Assembly (NCBI GenBank): GCA_913009755.1
Contig: CAJVWU010000016.1
Location: 1-57,677, forward strand
Direction of reading: 5' to 3'
From: an uncultured Bacteroidia bacterium
GTDB taxonomy: Bacteria > Bacteroidota > Bacteroidia > Bacteroidales > F082
Length of the DNA: 57,677 nucleotides
Position 1 is the first letter of the stretch, and each line of letters opens with the position of its first letter. The position numbers and the translations under genes are program-made. The notes beneath the pieces are model-generated. The model searched no databases. It saw only the letters and a program-made list of their open reading frames with translations, and had not been told where the DNA came from. This document shows positions 25,423 through 34,894 of this stretch, piece after piece.

Positions 25423-26259
25423 CTAAACTATATATCGCTCAAATAATTTGACCAACAACAAAAAGGGTATGATTTCGAGCGTGCAAAGATACATAAATAA
25501 ATGTAACGCAGAAAATGATGAACTGTTTTTTGATAATCTGTAAGATTGAAACCACCTGAAAATGTGAATAAATACGATGAAAAATATTCCTAAATATATT
25601 ATTGATTTTATATCAGCCACAAGGAACAACAGCAATAACGGAATAAGTATTACCCCTGTGGCATTGTCGGTATGCTGATAAAGTTTGAGTTGTTGGAAAG
25701 CTATGCCTGTTGAATTGAAAATAAAACCGGTTACCGTAATAAATAAATACCGGTAGAAATAAAGTAGAATTATAGCCCCCGTGATATATAATAGCTGTTC
25801 TGCCGGCTTGAAGATGATGGTTAATCCTGGCATAAAATAATTGATTACCAAATAAACGATCAGGGTCAATGTAAACCAAAAATTCATGGTAAAAAAGATT
25901 TTGACTAAAATACCCGGTGTCAGATCAGAAGGCTGCCTGCCATGCCTGAAATATCCTTTTTTATCTGAAAACGAAAAAACGGACAATAGCTGACCGGGTG
26001 TATAAAACCAAATTATGGCTAAACTAAAAGATAATATCAACAAACTCCAGGTCATCCAATCCTGATGAATTACCGGATGGATGATTTGGATCATTTCAAT
26101 ATGCCTTTCGGGGAAGAAGGTCCCGGTTACGTTATGAATGGAATCAGGATTTAACGCGACCATGCCCTGACCCTGGTAAATTTGTGAACTGATTGTGGAA
26201 CTCCTTGCCTCCGGATGAATAAACGCCTTATAATTTAGTGAATCAAAAATGCCGGCCAT
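25423..26259 (-). CDS. DUF4271 integral membrane protein
   Basis: A 278-residue protein with a soluble N-terminus of about 60 residues followed by about six to seven membrane helices (from WMTWSLLILSFSLAIIWF to the LHLFMYLCTLEIIPFLLLVKLF end). DUF4271 is a Bacteroidota family found next to hemD; its function is not established. It is led by a TAnnTTTG box 24 bp upstream and probably cotranscribed with hemD. Confidence 0.82.
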   Translation of the reverse strand: MAGIFDSLNYKAFIHPEARSSTISSQIYQGQGMVALNPDSIHNVTGTFFPERHIEMIQIIHPVIHQDWMTWSLLILSFSLAIIWFYTPGQLLSVFSFSDKKGYFRHGRQPSDLTPGILVKIFFTMNFWFTLTLIVYLVINYFMPGLTIIFKPAEQLLYITGAIILLYFYRYLFITVTGFIFNSTGIAFQQLKLYQHTDNATGVILIPLLLLFLVADIKSIIYLGIFFIVFIHIFRWFQSYRLSKNSSSFSALHLFMYLCTLEIIPFLLLVKLFERYIV

Positions 26260-26282
26260 TTTTTTTAACTGAATTGATATGG

Positions 26283-26290
26283 CAAAGCTA
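26283..26290 (-). promoter_or_regulatory. -7 box of DUF4271-hemD
   Basis: TAGCTTTG on the minus strand, a perfect TAnnTTTG, 24 bp upstream of the ATG. Confidence 0.55.
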
Positions 26291-26629
26291 CATGCAATTT
26301 TTGAACTTTAATTCTTAATCATTCCGTTCGCAGAATTTTATTCAGGTCATCGGGCATAAACTTATCGTTAATTTTTTAACAATGCAAGGCAAAAAATGAA
26401 CGTTCTTATCGAAAAATCATACGAACCGAAGCATATAAAAGTTGATAATATGATGGGCACATCACTGTATTAGCCTGGTTACCTGCTATATATAAAGCTT
26501 ATTTAGAATTAATGAAAAAACTAAAAATGACATTATAATCAATTATTTTTATTCTATATTTGCTTGATAACGTGATCAAATAAATTCAATAAGAATTTTT
26601 TTTAATAACCATTATCAAATTTTAAGCTT
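26291..26629. promoter_or_regulatory. acs control region
   Basis: Long AT-rich leader between divergent genes. A -7 box TATATTTG lies at 26555-26562. Directly after it is a dyad TTGAT, AACGTG, ATCAA (26564-26579) that resembles a Crp/Fnr half-site pair with a 6-bp instead of 4-bp spacer. The remaining 250 bp hold no gene that I can see. Confidence 0.5.
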
Positions 26630-28552
26630 ATGTTAAATAAAATAACAAGTTTTGCCGAATACCTTGAAAAATACCAGGAAAGTGTTGCCGATCCTGAACG
26701 GTTTTGGGCACAAATTGCCGAAACTCATTTCTGGCGTAAAAAATGGGACCAGGTTCTCGATTGGCGTTTTACGGGTGAAGGGGCCCCGGTGGTCAATTGG
26801 TTTGTTAACGGCAAGCTGAACATTACCGAAAACATCTTTGAAAGGAATATGTTCATGCGCAAGGACCAGGTTGCCCTGATCTGGGAACCCAACGATCCTA
26901 AAGAACCCGAAATCAAGCTCACTTATACCGAATTGTTCGATAAAGTAAAGCAATTTGCCAACGGGCTGAAAAACATTGGTGTTGGAAAAGGGGACCGGGT
27001 GGCCATATACCTGCCCATGGTTCCTGAACTGGCCATTGCCATGCTGGCCTGTGCCCGGATAGGGGCTATTCATTCCATAGTTTTTGCCGGGTTCTCAGCA
27101 ACATCCCTGGCCGACCGTGTTGATGATGCCAAAGCAAAAGTTCTTATCACCTCCGACGGAGGATACCGTGGATCCAAAATCATTCCATTAAAAGACATAG
27201 CCGATGAAGCGCTGGAAAAATGCCCTTCCGTTGAGCATAATATCGTCCTGAAACGCACCGGAAAGGAAATTAAATGGAATAAGCAACTTGATATCTGGTG
27301 GCATGACCTGATTGACGGGGTAAGTACCGAAAACACGGCCGAGGTAATGGATGCAGAAGACCTGTTATATATTTTATATACTTCGGGGTCCACAGGAAAA
27401 CCAAAAGGTGTGGTTCATACCACTGCCGGCTACATGGTTTATGCCGAATATACGTTCAAGAATGTTTTTCAATACAATGACGGCGACATCTTCTGGTGTA
27501 CAGCCGACATCGGATGGGTTACAGGCCACTCTTATATTGTTTACGGCCCGCTGCTTGCCGGTGCCACCTCCGTGATGTTCGAAGGGGTTCCTACCTTTCC
27601 TGATGCAGGCAGGTTCTGGGAAATTGTGGATAAATACAAAGTGAACCAGTTTTATACCGCTCCAACGGCCATACGGGCGCTGATAGCACAAGGCGATGAA
27701 TGGGTAACAAAACATGACCTCAGTTCATTAACCGTTCTGGGAACCGTGGGCGAGCCCATCAACGAAGAAGCCTGGCGGTGGTATCATGACCTGGTTGGTA
27801 AAAACCGATGCCCGATAGTGGACACCTGGTGGCAAACCGAAACAGGAGGTATAATGATCTCTCCCCTTGCCGGCATTACACCCACTAAACCTTCGTTTGC
27901 CACTTTACCATTGCCGGGCATCCAACCCATATTGGTTGACCAGGAGGGTAAAGAATTAAAAGGAAACGGGGTTGAAGGCATCCTGTGTATTAAATTTCCC
28001 TGGCCGGGAATGCTCAGGACAACTTACGGAGACCACAAAAGGTGTTACCAAACCTATTATTCAACTTTCCGGGGACTTTACCTTACCGGCGACGGTGCCA
28101 AGCGCGACGAAGAAGGTTATTACCGAATCATCGGCCGTATTGATGATGTAATCAATGTTTCCGGCCACAGGATTGGCACAGCCGAAGTGGAAGATGCCAT
28201 CAACCAGCATCCCAAAGTAAACGAATCCGCCGTTGTGGGCTACCCTCACGAAATTAAAGGACAGGGCATCTATGCGTATGTCACTTGTGAGGAATTGTCG
28301 GAAATGGAAATGGAAACCATTGAAAAGGAGATCAAGAACATTGTGACCAAAGTAATCGGCCCCATCGCCAGACCCGATAAAATCCAGATCGTAAGCGGGT
28401 TGCCTAAAACGCGATCGGGAAAGATTATGCGCCGTATCCTCCGTAAAATCGGTGAAGGCGATGCATCCCATCTGGGTGATACTTCTACCCTGCTCGACCC
28501 GGGTGTTGTTGAAGAGATCATTGTAGGGGCCAAAGTGGACGTAAAACGTTAA
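26630..28552 (+). CDS. acs: Acetate-CoA ligase (AMP-forming)
   Basis: Activates acetate to acetyl-CoA through acetyl-AMP. The 640-residue ANL-superfamily enzyme shows A3 motif LLYILYTSGSTGKPKGV (about 240-256), DTWWQTETGG (about 397-406), YLTGDGAKRDEEGYYRIIGRIDDVINVSGHRI segments of the hinge and C-domain, and the acetylation-type Lys in SGKIMRRILRK near the C-terminus. Full length and intact. It is followed after a hairpin by an acetate carrier gene, so the pair forms an acetate uptake and activation module. Confidence 0.96.
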   Translation: MLNKITSFAEYLEKYQESVADPERFWAQIAETHFWRKKWDQVLDWRFTGEGAPVVNWFVNGKLNITENIFERNMFMRKDQVALIWEPNDPKEPEIKLTYTELFDKVKQFANGLKNIGVGKGDRVAIYLPMVPELAIAMLACARIGAIHSIVFAGFSATSLADRVDDAKAKVLITSDGGYRGSKIIPLKDIADEALEKCPSVEHNIVLKRTGKEIKWNKQLDIWWHDLIDGVSTENTAEVMDAEDLLYILYTSGSTGKPKGVVHTTAGYMVYAEYTFKNVFQYNDGDIFWCTADIGWVTGHSYIVYGPLLAGATSVMFEGVPTFPDAGRFWEIVDKYKVNQFYTAPTAIRALIAQGDEWVTKHDLSSLTVLGTVGEPINEEAWRWYHDLVGKNRCPIVDTWWQTETGGIMISPLAGITPTKPSFATLPLPGIQPILVDQEGKELKGNGVEGILCIKFPWPGMLRTTYGDHKRCYQTYYSTFRGLYLTGDGAKRDEEGYYRIIGRIDDVINVSGHRIGTAEVEDAINQHPKVNESAVVGYPHEIKGQGIYAYVTCEELSEMEMETIEKEIKNIVTKVIGPIARPDKIQIVSGLPKTRSGKIMRRILRKIGEGDASHLGDTSTLLDPGVVEEIIVGAKVDVKR

Positions 28553-28563
28553 TATCAATGAAC

Positions 28564-28631
28564 GAAGCTGTTTCAAAAGTTTGTTCCCGGTTCGCATGAA
28601 ATGGACAGGCTTTTGAAGCGGCTTCTTTTTT
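28564..28631 (+). terminator. Intercistronic hairpin with T-run between acs and the acetate carrier gene
   Basis: Sixteen-bp stem (28564-28579 with 28610-28625) containing two G-U type pairs, a loop of about 30 nt, followed by six T. It has the shape of a terminator. It lies 12 bp after acs and 28 bp before the next ATG, so it probably sets the ratio of the two messages. Confidence 0.75.
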
Positions 28632-28658
28632 AATTAATCATAAAAAAACCAAGTTAAT

Positions 28659-29222
28659 ATGGAAAACAAATTAGCAAATCCGGCACCTCTGGGCTTAATG
28701 GGATTCGGTATGACCACAGTCCTGCTGAACATTCACAATGCAGGCTTTTTCCCATTGGGTTCAATGATCCTCGCCATGGGCGTTTTCTATGGCGGCATTG
28801 CCCAAATCATCGCCGGCAGCATGGAATTTAAAAAAGGCAACACTTTCGGAACAACGGCCTTTACCTCTTATGGCCTGTTCTGGATTTCACTGGTATTCCT
28901 GATCACTTTCCCCATTATGGGCTGGCTTGAAAAACCACCCGCTTCATTCATGGGCTGGTATCTTTTTCTGTGGGGGCTTTTTACGTTCTTTATGTGGGTT
29001 GCCACTTTCGGGAAAAACCGTGCATTACAAACCGTATTCTTTACATTATGGATCTTGTTTCTCCTTCTTGCCATTAAAGATTGGTTCGGCCTGTCTGTGA
29101 TCGGTAAAATTGCCGGCTACGAAGGCATTTTTTGTGGCTTGTCAGCCATTTATCTTGCCATGGCCGAAGTGATTAACGAAACACAGGGGAAAACCGTCCT
29201 GCCTATCGGTGCACGGGAATAA
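28659..29222 (+). CDS. satP: Acetate uptake transporter (GPR1/FUN34/YaaH, SatP-like)
   Basis: A 187-residue six-helix inner-membrane protein of the AceTr family that moves acetate/succinate with protons or as a hexameric channel. The N-terminal signature [21 protein letters not shown] (about 7-27) is diagnostic, followed by [24 protein letters not shown]. Location after acs supports acetate as the substrate. Length is typical. Confidence 0.93.
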   Translation: MENKLANPAPLGLMGFGMTTVLLNIHNAGFFPLGSMILAMGVFYGGIAQIIAGSMEFKKGNTFGTTAFTSYGLFWISLVFLITFPIMGWLEKPPASFMGWYLFLWGLFTFFMWVATFGKNRALQTVFFTLWILFLLLAIKDWFGLSVIGKIAGYEGIFCGLSAIYLAMAEVINETQGKTVLPIGARE

Positions 29223-29243
29223 ACCAACTGAAAAGACTAATTT

Positions 29244-29279
29244 AAAAAGGCTGATCAAAATACTTGTTCAGCCTTTTTT
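29244..29279. terminator. Terminator after the acetate carrier gene (bidirectional)
   Basis: Eleven-bp stem AAAAAGGCTGA with TCAGCCTTTTT, 13-nt loop, T-rich on both outer sides. It overlaps the stop codon of the minus-strand RHS fragment, so it can serve both convergent genes. Confidence 0.85.
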
Positions 29280-30238
29280 AATCACTTTCCCGCCTTTAAA
29301 TAAATCTTCTACATTCATTAAAACCAGATCAAGAAAATCAATTGAAGACAGATTAATTGTCATTGGTTCGCCACCCCCAACTTGGAAATGCATATACATT
29401 CCTGCTAAAGAAAAATCACCCCCACCGGCTTGACCATTCCCAAAAACATTTGCCTCTCCGGCATAAGCAGAAGCAGAAGGATTAGAAAAAAAGATTCCTC
29501 CATTGTTGGCAATATAGATTTTGCCCAATGCTCCGAATGCTGATACAAGTGTGGTTCGGCCGAATGCGTTTACTTCATAAAGGTTCATGCCGCTTGTAAT
29601 GTTTGTTGAATTGGGCCGGACATAATTATTAAACACTTCATTATAACTAACAACTTCCGATTTTCCCGTTGCAGGAAAAAATCGTTCATATTGTCCGGTA
29701 TCCCAATCATATCTGTATTTCCAAAAACCTGAACCGGCCTGGGGCATCCTGTAACGCGAAAGGGCCGCATTTAAAAAAGGGATATTATTAAACGTGTTTT
29801 CTAAAGGTAAAATGTAATACCCGCCCGGGTCGGTATATTTCAGCGGGTTGTTAAAGGCATAGGTGTAGCGGTTGTAGCTTTGGCTATAGGTGGGCGCCTG
29901 CACGAAGGGGTCGGGCGAAAGGAAACGGGCAACAAACGGATCGTAAACACGGCCGTTCATATTGATCAGGTTAAAAGCATCTATATGCTGGTGGCCGGTA
30001 TAGCCGCGGTCGAAAATGTAAGAGGGAATCCGGTCGTAACCCCAATCATCCGGATTACGCCTGCGGCCCCAGGGGTCAAAACTATATACCTGCAAATTGC
30101 CTTGTTTGTTACTCACTACCCGCCCGTCATCACCGGTAATGCAGTAAAAAGAACCCAACTAATCTTTTTGCACGTAGTACATGGTGTCGTTTTCGGGGCT
30201 GTTGCTGTTTTCCACAAAAATAGCAAAAATTCCCCCTC
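29268..30238 (-). pseudogene. RHS repeat-associated core protein, 3' fragment with in-frame stop
   Basis: The open part (29268-30158, 296 residues) begins with the RHS core: YDRIPSYIFDRGYTGHQHIDAFNLINMNGRVYDPFVARFLSPDPFVQAP pieces and YTYAFNNPLKYTDPGG (positions about 44-115), then a variable C-terminal tip ending VEDLFKGGKVIKKG. Homology does not start there. Upstream in the same frame are GGIFAIFVE and DTMYYVQKD, then TAG at 30159-30161 exactly where RHS proteins have His in KDHLGS. Upstream RHS repeats are missing after about 30238. It is a truncated relic of a large polymorphic toxin or secreted wall protein. Confidence 0.8.
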
Positions 30239-30788
30239 GTCCGCGATTGCATCGCGGATGCTTTACCTTTAAACTGTGCTATACAACAAATCGAAAACTA
30301 CCAATTATTTTTTAAAAATAAGGATATCTGATGAATAAGGCCTGCCTTGATTAGTCCTGTCCAAGTCCTGCCTACGCTCTGGCCTGGCTGGGAGACCTGG
30401 GCCATTGGGGCATTAAAAATGCCTGCAATAGGATCCATCCTCGTTACGCTGCGCTAAACGAGGACGAGGTTGGGCCTTTTAAACTATACAATGTGTGGCT
30501 GAACGGGGTATAAAGATTCCTGACCCGTCGAACGGGCTATTGCGGCAAGCATACGAGCAGGAACTTTCATCGAGTCGGGAAATTGATTTTCATTGGGTTT
30601 GTTTAGCATATAGCCTCAGTCTCGCTCACACACGGGCTGTGGCCGGAAGACTGGCGCGAGGGGGTAATAGGGTTTGTTTTGCAGGTATGTAAAATTGATA
30701 GGGTTAGACTGTCACCGGTCTCGCTTGCCCGCAAGGCCGGGGTGGAAGACTCGCCGGGGGGTCCGCTGAACATTGTTAAGCATGCTAT
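30239..30788. repeat. Gene-free stretch with palindromes and a duplicated GC-rich motif
   Basis: No convincing gene on either strand. It contains a perfect 8-bp palindrome at 30240-30258 (TCCGCGAT, TGC, ATCGCGGA), a 7-bp inverted repeat at 30439-30463 (CCTCGTT ... AACGAGG) and two copies of GTCTCGCT-N18-GGAAGACT (30619-30652 and 30718-30751). Base composition is richer in G+C than neighbouring intergenic DNA. Probably debris of the RHS locus or an insertion. Confidence 0.5.
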
Positions 30789-32168
30789 CTACTCTTCGGA
30801 AAAACCCTCCCCCATTTCTTCTTCCGGCCGGACTTTCTTACTGACAACCCCTTTTTTCTTCCATCGTCCGGTTTTATAATATAAAAATGAAAGTGTTAAA
30901 CCGAGAAACCAGGCCACCGGTATTCCCCACCATATACCCACATTGCCAAATTTAACGGAGAGAAAATAAGATGCCGGGATCCGGACAATCCAAAGGGTAA
31001 AAATGGTAATAAACATGGAGGTTAAGGTATCTCCCGATCCACGCAACAGCCCCATCAAAGAAAACATGGCGGCCAAAAGCAAATAAAACGGGCTTACGAT
31101 GTACAAATACTGCATGCCGATATGTATTACTTCCTTGTCATTGGTAAAAACCGACATGATGGGCCGTGCAAAAGCAATGGCCAAAACGGAAATGACCACC
31201 GAGATCATCATGGACATTTTAAGCGTAGCCAACAGTCCGCTCCGGATGCGGCTTACCTTACCGGCGCCGATATTTTGTCCTACAAAAGTGGAAATGGCCG
31301 CCGAAAAATTCATGGCCGGCAACACGGCAAACGAATCAATGCGCATGGCAACGCTGTAAGCGGCAATGGTGTTTGTTCCGAACATGTTGACAATACGATA
31401 CAGGGCCAGGAAACCCACAGAAACTACCGTCTGTTGAACACCCGACGGAAATCCTATCCTGATGCTTTTGATGAAAATCTCACGGTTGAATTTCATTTTC
31501 AGCGGTGAGAAATCCAGGAACTTATGGTATTTGTTAATGTAAAAAACAATGGCAAAGAAAGCGCTTGCCTGCGCAATGACCGTTGCCGCAGCAACCCCTT
31601 TGATTCCCCAGCCCAACCCGATAACAAAGGTAAGATCGAGCACGATGTTAATGATTGTTGACATAACCAGAAAATAAACCGGTGTCCGTGAATCGCCCAA
31701 TCCCCTGAGAATGGCACTGGTACCCTGAAAACCAAAGAAAAAGACAAACCCCATCGAGTAAATCGAGAAATACTCAACAGCCAAAGGAATGATATCCGGG
31801 GGAAGGTGGATCAGTCGGAAAACATATTGGCTGACATAAACCCCTAAAATAGTCATTATCAGCGAAGTGAAAAACAGGAAAATATAAAGGGTGTCCACTG
31901 CCCGTTTTACCCTTACCATATCCCTCGCTCCAAAATACTGGGCAATCACGATGGTGGAGCCAATAGCAAATCCCACAATAAAAGAGATGAGGACGAAGAT
32001 CAAAGGAAAGCTGGCACCCACAGCAGCAAGAGCCCCTTTACCGAGAAATTTCCCGATGATGATGCTGTCAACAACATTGTACAATTGTTGAAAAACATTG
32101 CCCGCCAGCATGGGCAGGGCAAAATTAAGTATCAGCTTCCCTTCTCTTCCTTTGGTAAGGTCTTTCAC
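30789..32168 (-). CDS. MATE family efflux transporter
   Basis: A 459-residue, 12-helix inner-membrane antiporter (Na+ or H+ in, drug or metabolite out). The N-terminus ILNFALPMLAGNVFQQLYNVVDSIIIGKFLG is diagnostic for the NorM/DinF-like bacterial MATE branch. Internal twofold repeats start at about residue 240 (IKSIRIGFPSGVQQTVVSVGFLALYRIVNMFG). A charged C-terminal tail (KKVRPEEEMGEG) is cytosolic. The start is GTG. tatA lies 47 bp upstream on the same strand. The substrate is unknown. Confidence 0.93.
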   Translation of the reverse strand: MKDLTKGREGKLILNFALPMLAGNVFQQLYNVVDSIIIGKFLGKGALAAVGASFPLIFVLISFIVGFAIGSTIVIAQYFGARDMVRVKRAVDTLYIFLFFTSLIMTILGVYVSQYVFRLIHLPPDIIPLAVEYFSIYSMGFVFFFGFQGTSAILRGLGDSRTPVYFLVMSTIINIVLDLTFVIGLGWGIKGVAAATVIAQASAFFAIVFYINKYHKFLDFSPLKMKFNREIFIKSIRIGFPSGVQQTVVSVGFLALYRIVNMFGTNTIAAYSVAMRIDSFAVLPAMNFSAAISTFVGQNIGAGKVSRIRSGLLATLKMSMMISVVISVLAIAFARPIMSVFTNDKEVIHIGMQYLYIVSPFYLLLAAMFSLMGLLRGSGDTLTSMFITIFTLWIVRIPASYFLSVKFGNVGIWWGIPVAWFLGLTLSFLYYKTGRWKKKGVVSKKVRPEEEMGEGFSEE

Positions 32169-32215
32169 AAATTAAAATAATGGGTCAGGTTAAAGAAAAA
32201 CGGGATGAATGCCCG

Positions 32216-32491
32216 TTATTTCTCTTTGGTTTTTACCGGCTCTTTAAAATTGAGTGCGTTTTTCGGATTAAGCTTTTCCACATCCCTTTTTACATCTTTG
32301 AATTCGGAAGCCACATCTTTGATATCTTTGGCCAGATCGCCCTCTTCGGTGGCTTTGCGGAAGTCACGGATGCCTTTTCCCAATCCCCTGGCCAGTTCGG
32401 GCAATTTGCGGCCTCCAAAAAGCAACAGGATAACGATGAGGATGAGGATTAACTCATTGCCACCAATCCATCCGCAAGCATAGGTTACCAT
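32216..32491 (-). CDS. tatA: Twin-arginine translocase subunit TatA/E
   Basis: A 91-residue pore-forming Tat subunit: a single N-terminal transmembrane helix ([15 protein letters not shown]), the FGG hinge and [20 protein letters not shown] amphipathic helix, then an acidic/basic tail. It supplies the TatA that the distant tatC requires. A -7 box lies 16 bp upstream. Confidence 0.93.
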   Translation of the reverse strand: MVTYACGWIGGNELILILIVILLLFGGRKLPELARGLGKGIRDFRKATEEGDLAKDIKDVASEFKDVKRDVEKLNPKNALNFKEPVKTKEK

Positions 32492-32802
32492 AATTTTACT
32501 TTTTTACAAAAATACTGAAATCATTCGGGGTAATGCAAATGTTTTTTGTTTTTGTGTTTTTCATGCAGCAGCACGACGAAGATGGTATAATGTTTTTTCT
32601 TTTTTTTGATTTTGTTCTCCTGTTAAAGGAATCATTACTGAAAATAATCTCCGCGCCGCGTGAATCAATTCATTGTACCGTTGCGCCGCTGCATGAAATA
32701 ATCCATTGCATGAAATAAAAAGACGTTTCATCATATTTCAACAATCCCTTTCCCGATTCCCCGTTTACAATATCTTTGCACATTCTTTAAAAATAAACAC
32801 AC
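32492..32802. promoter_or_regulatory. Intergenic region with two divergent promoters and a short direct repeat
   Basis: The minus-strand TATTTTTG at 32507-32514 serves tatA. The plus-strand TATCTTTG at 32771-32778 serves the gene at 32803. TGCATGAAATAA is repeated directly at 32690-32701 and 32707-32718. No gene seen. Confidence 0.55.
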
Positions 32803-34890
32803 TTGATAACAAATCTGATTATAGGATATCCCTGGTGGTTTTTGTTGCTGGTCATCCTCACCGGGCTGCTCGTTGCCGGCTTGTTGTATTACAAAAACAA
32901 ATCCAACAAACTGGGAACGCTGCTTACAGTACTTCTTTTTATCTTCCGGTTTATTACGGTTTCCCTGCTTGCCTTCCTGCTCCTTTCACCCTTTCTGAAG
33001 ACCCGGAAAAAAGACCTTGAAAAGCCCATTATCCTCATCGGCATTGACAATTCCAGGTCGGTGATCCTGAGTAAAGATTCTGCTGATTATAAAAGCGGTT
33101 TTATTTCTCAGATAAAAAGCCTGAAGGACAGGCTGTCAGAAAAATACAATGTGGACACTTATCTTTTCGGTACTAAAACCCGGTTGGCCTGGCCACCTGA
33201 TTTTAAGGACGGCACATCCAATTATGCCAACCTGTTCAAATCCCTGAAAGAAAATTACACAGGCATGAACGTGGGCGCCCTCATTGTTGCCGGCGACGGT
33301 ATCAACAACCGGGGCATTGATCCCGTTTTTGCCGCATCTTCCCTGAATTATCCCGTTTATACCATCGCACTTGGTGATACGACAACCAACAAAGACCTGA
33401 AGATAAATGATGTGAGATTCAACAGCATTGTTTACCGTAATGAAGATTTCCCCGTTGAAGTGAACCTAATTGCCGGGAAGATGAAAGGCAACAAGGCAAC
33501 GGTCAGCCTTTATGCTTTCGGGAAATTGCAGGCAAAAAAACAGTTCTTTATCAGTACCGATCATTTTAACCGGAGTTTCAGCTTTATCCTGCCTGCCGAA
33601 AAGCCTGGAATGCAACGGATACGGATAAAAACGCAAACACAGGGAAAAGAAACGAACCTACAGAATAATGTCCGTGATATTTTTGTCAATATCCTGGAAA
33701 ACCGAAGAAAAATACTGATCCTGGCCAATGCGCCCCATCCCGATATTGCTGCGATCCGTGAAAGCTTGCAGAAAAACGGCAATTTCAAAACCACGGTTTA
33801 TTATCCCGGCACTTTCAAAGGGAGTCCGGATGATTATGACCTGGTCATCTTTCACAACCTGCCATCTTTCAAACAGACTTACAGCCGGTTTTTCAAGGAC
33901 TTTGAGAAGAAAAATATCCCTGCACTTTTCATCACGGGAAAACAAACGGCTTTTTCCAGGCTGAAGGGTCTTTTTACCGGTGTGGATATCCGCCCTGCCG
34001 GTTATAACTTTGATGATGCACAACCGGAATACAACCCCTCGTTTTCCCTGTTCAGCCTCAGTGAAGAAACAGTGAAGAAAATGGAGAAATTCCCGCCGCT
34101 CGTCGTACCCCTGGGCAATTATCAACTCAGCGGCGGGGCATCGGTATTTGCCTGGCAGCGCATCAACAAGCTGACCACCGGTTTCCCGCTTATCGTTTTT
34201 GATGAAAAGAACGGGATAAGGCGTGGCATGATCACCGGCGAAGGGCTGTGGATGTGGCGGATGTACGATTACCTGCAAAACGATAATACCAACACTTTTG
34301 ACGAACTGCTCAACAAAACCGTTCAACTGTTGCTTGCGCGGAAGGACAAGCGGTTTTTCAGGATAACCACCAAACATGAATATGCTTCGGGTGAGGATGT
34401 GACGGTAAAAGCTGAGCTTTACAACCCATCTTACGAACCGGTGAATGATGTGGACGTGAATTTCATCCTGACCAATGAAAACGGGGAACAATACAACTAT
34501 GTGTTTTCCCCTTTTAAAAAGGGTTACGTGCTCAACCTGAAAAAACTACCGGTGGGCGTTTACAACTATTCGGCCACGGCAAAGCTTGGCAACGAAAAAT
34601 ACAAATCCTGGGGAGAGTTCATCGTGGCTGGCCGGTCACTCGAAAGCCGCAACCTGAATGCCGACTACGCCCTGCTTTATCGCCTGGCACAACAGCATGA
34701 CGGGAGACTGATCTTTCCTGATGAAATAAAGGATATCCCCAAACTTTTAGCAGCAAGGGACGACCTGAAAACAAAAGTGTATTACGAAGAAAAATATACC
34801 GGGCTGAATACTTTGCCCTGGCTGGCCGGGCTGATTATGCTGTTGCTCGCCGTCGAATGGTTTTTGAGGAAATATTTTGGTAGTTATTAA
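32803..34890 (+). CDS. vWA-like membrane protein of Bacteroidota
   Basis: A 695-residue protein: two N-terminal membrane helices (about 8-65), a vWA-like periplasmic domain (IILIGIDNSRSVILSKDSADYK, about 75-200; the MIDAS Asp-x-Ser-x-Ser reads DNSRS), a Rossmann/glutamine amidotransferase-like stretch (about 290-480), a beta-rich module (about 520-620) and a final TM helix (LNTLPWLAGLIMLLLAVEWFL). This matches BatA/DUF58-associated large membrane proteins. The start is TTG; a stop lies 9 bp upstream and a -7 box about 25 bp upstream. Its stop is 4 bp before the M48 protease ATG, so they are cotranscribed. Confidence 0.7.
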   Translation: MITNLIIGYPWWFLLLVILTGLLVAGLLYYKNKSNKLGTLLTVLLFIFRFITVSLLAFLLLSPFLKTRKKDLEKPIILIGIDNSRSVILSKDSADYKSGFISQIKSLKDRLSEKYNVDTYLFGTKTRLAWPPDFKDGTSNYANLFKSLKENYTGMNVGALIVAGDGINNRGIDPVFAASSLNYPVYTIALGDTTTNKDLKINDVRFNSIVYRNEDFPVEVNLIAGKMKGNKATVSLYAFGKLQAKKQFFISTDHFNRSFSFILPAEKPGMQRIRIKTQTQGKETNLQNNVRDIFVNILENRRKILILANAPHPDIAAIRESLQKNGNFKTTVYYPGTFKGSPDDYDLVIFHNLPSFKQTYSRFFKDFEKKNIPALFITGKQTAFSRLKGLFTGVDIRPAGYNFDDAQPEYNPSFSLFSLSEETVKKMEKFPPLVVPLGNYQLSGGASVFAWQRINKLTTGFPLIVFDEKNGIRRGMITGEGLWMWRMYDYLQNDNTNTFDELLNKTVQLLLARKDKRFFRITTKHEYASGEDVTVKAELYNPSYEPVNDVDVNFILTNENGEQYNYVFSPFKKGYVLNLKKLPVGVYNYSATAKLGNEKYKSWGEFIVAGRSLESRNLNADYALLYRLAQQHDGRLIFPDEIKDIPKLLAARDDLKTKVYYEEKYTGLNTLPWLAGLIMLLLAVEWFLRKYFGSY

Positions 34891-34894
34891 CCCT

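Noticed and set aside
30495-30692. Plus-strand 65-residue open frame
   Set aside because: It lies in repeat-rich debris, starts without promoter or family signal, and resembles nothing.
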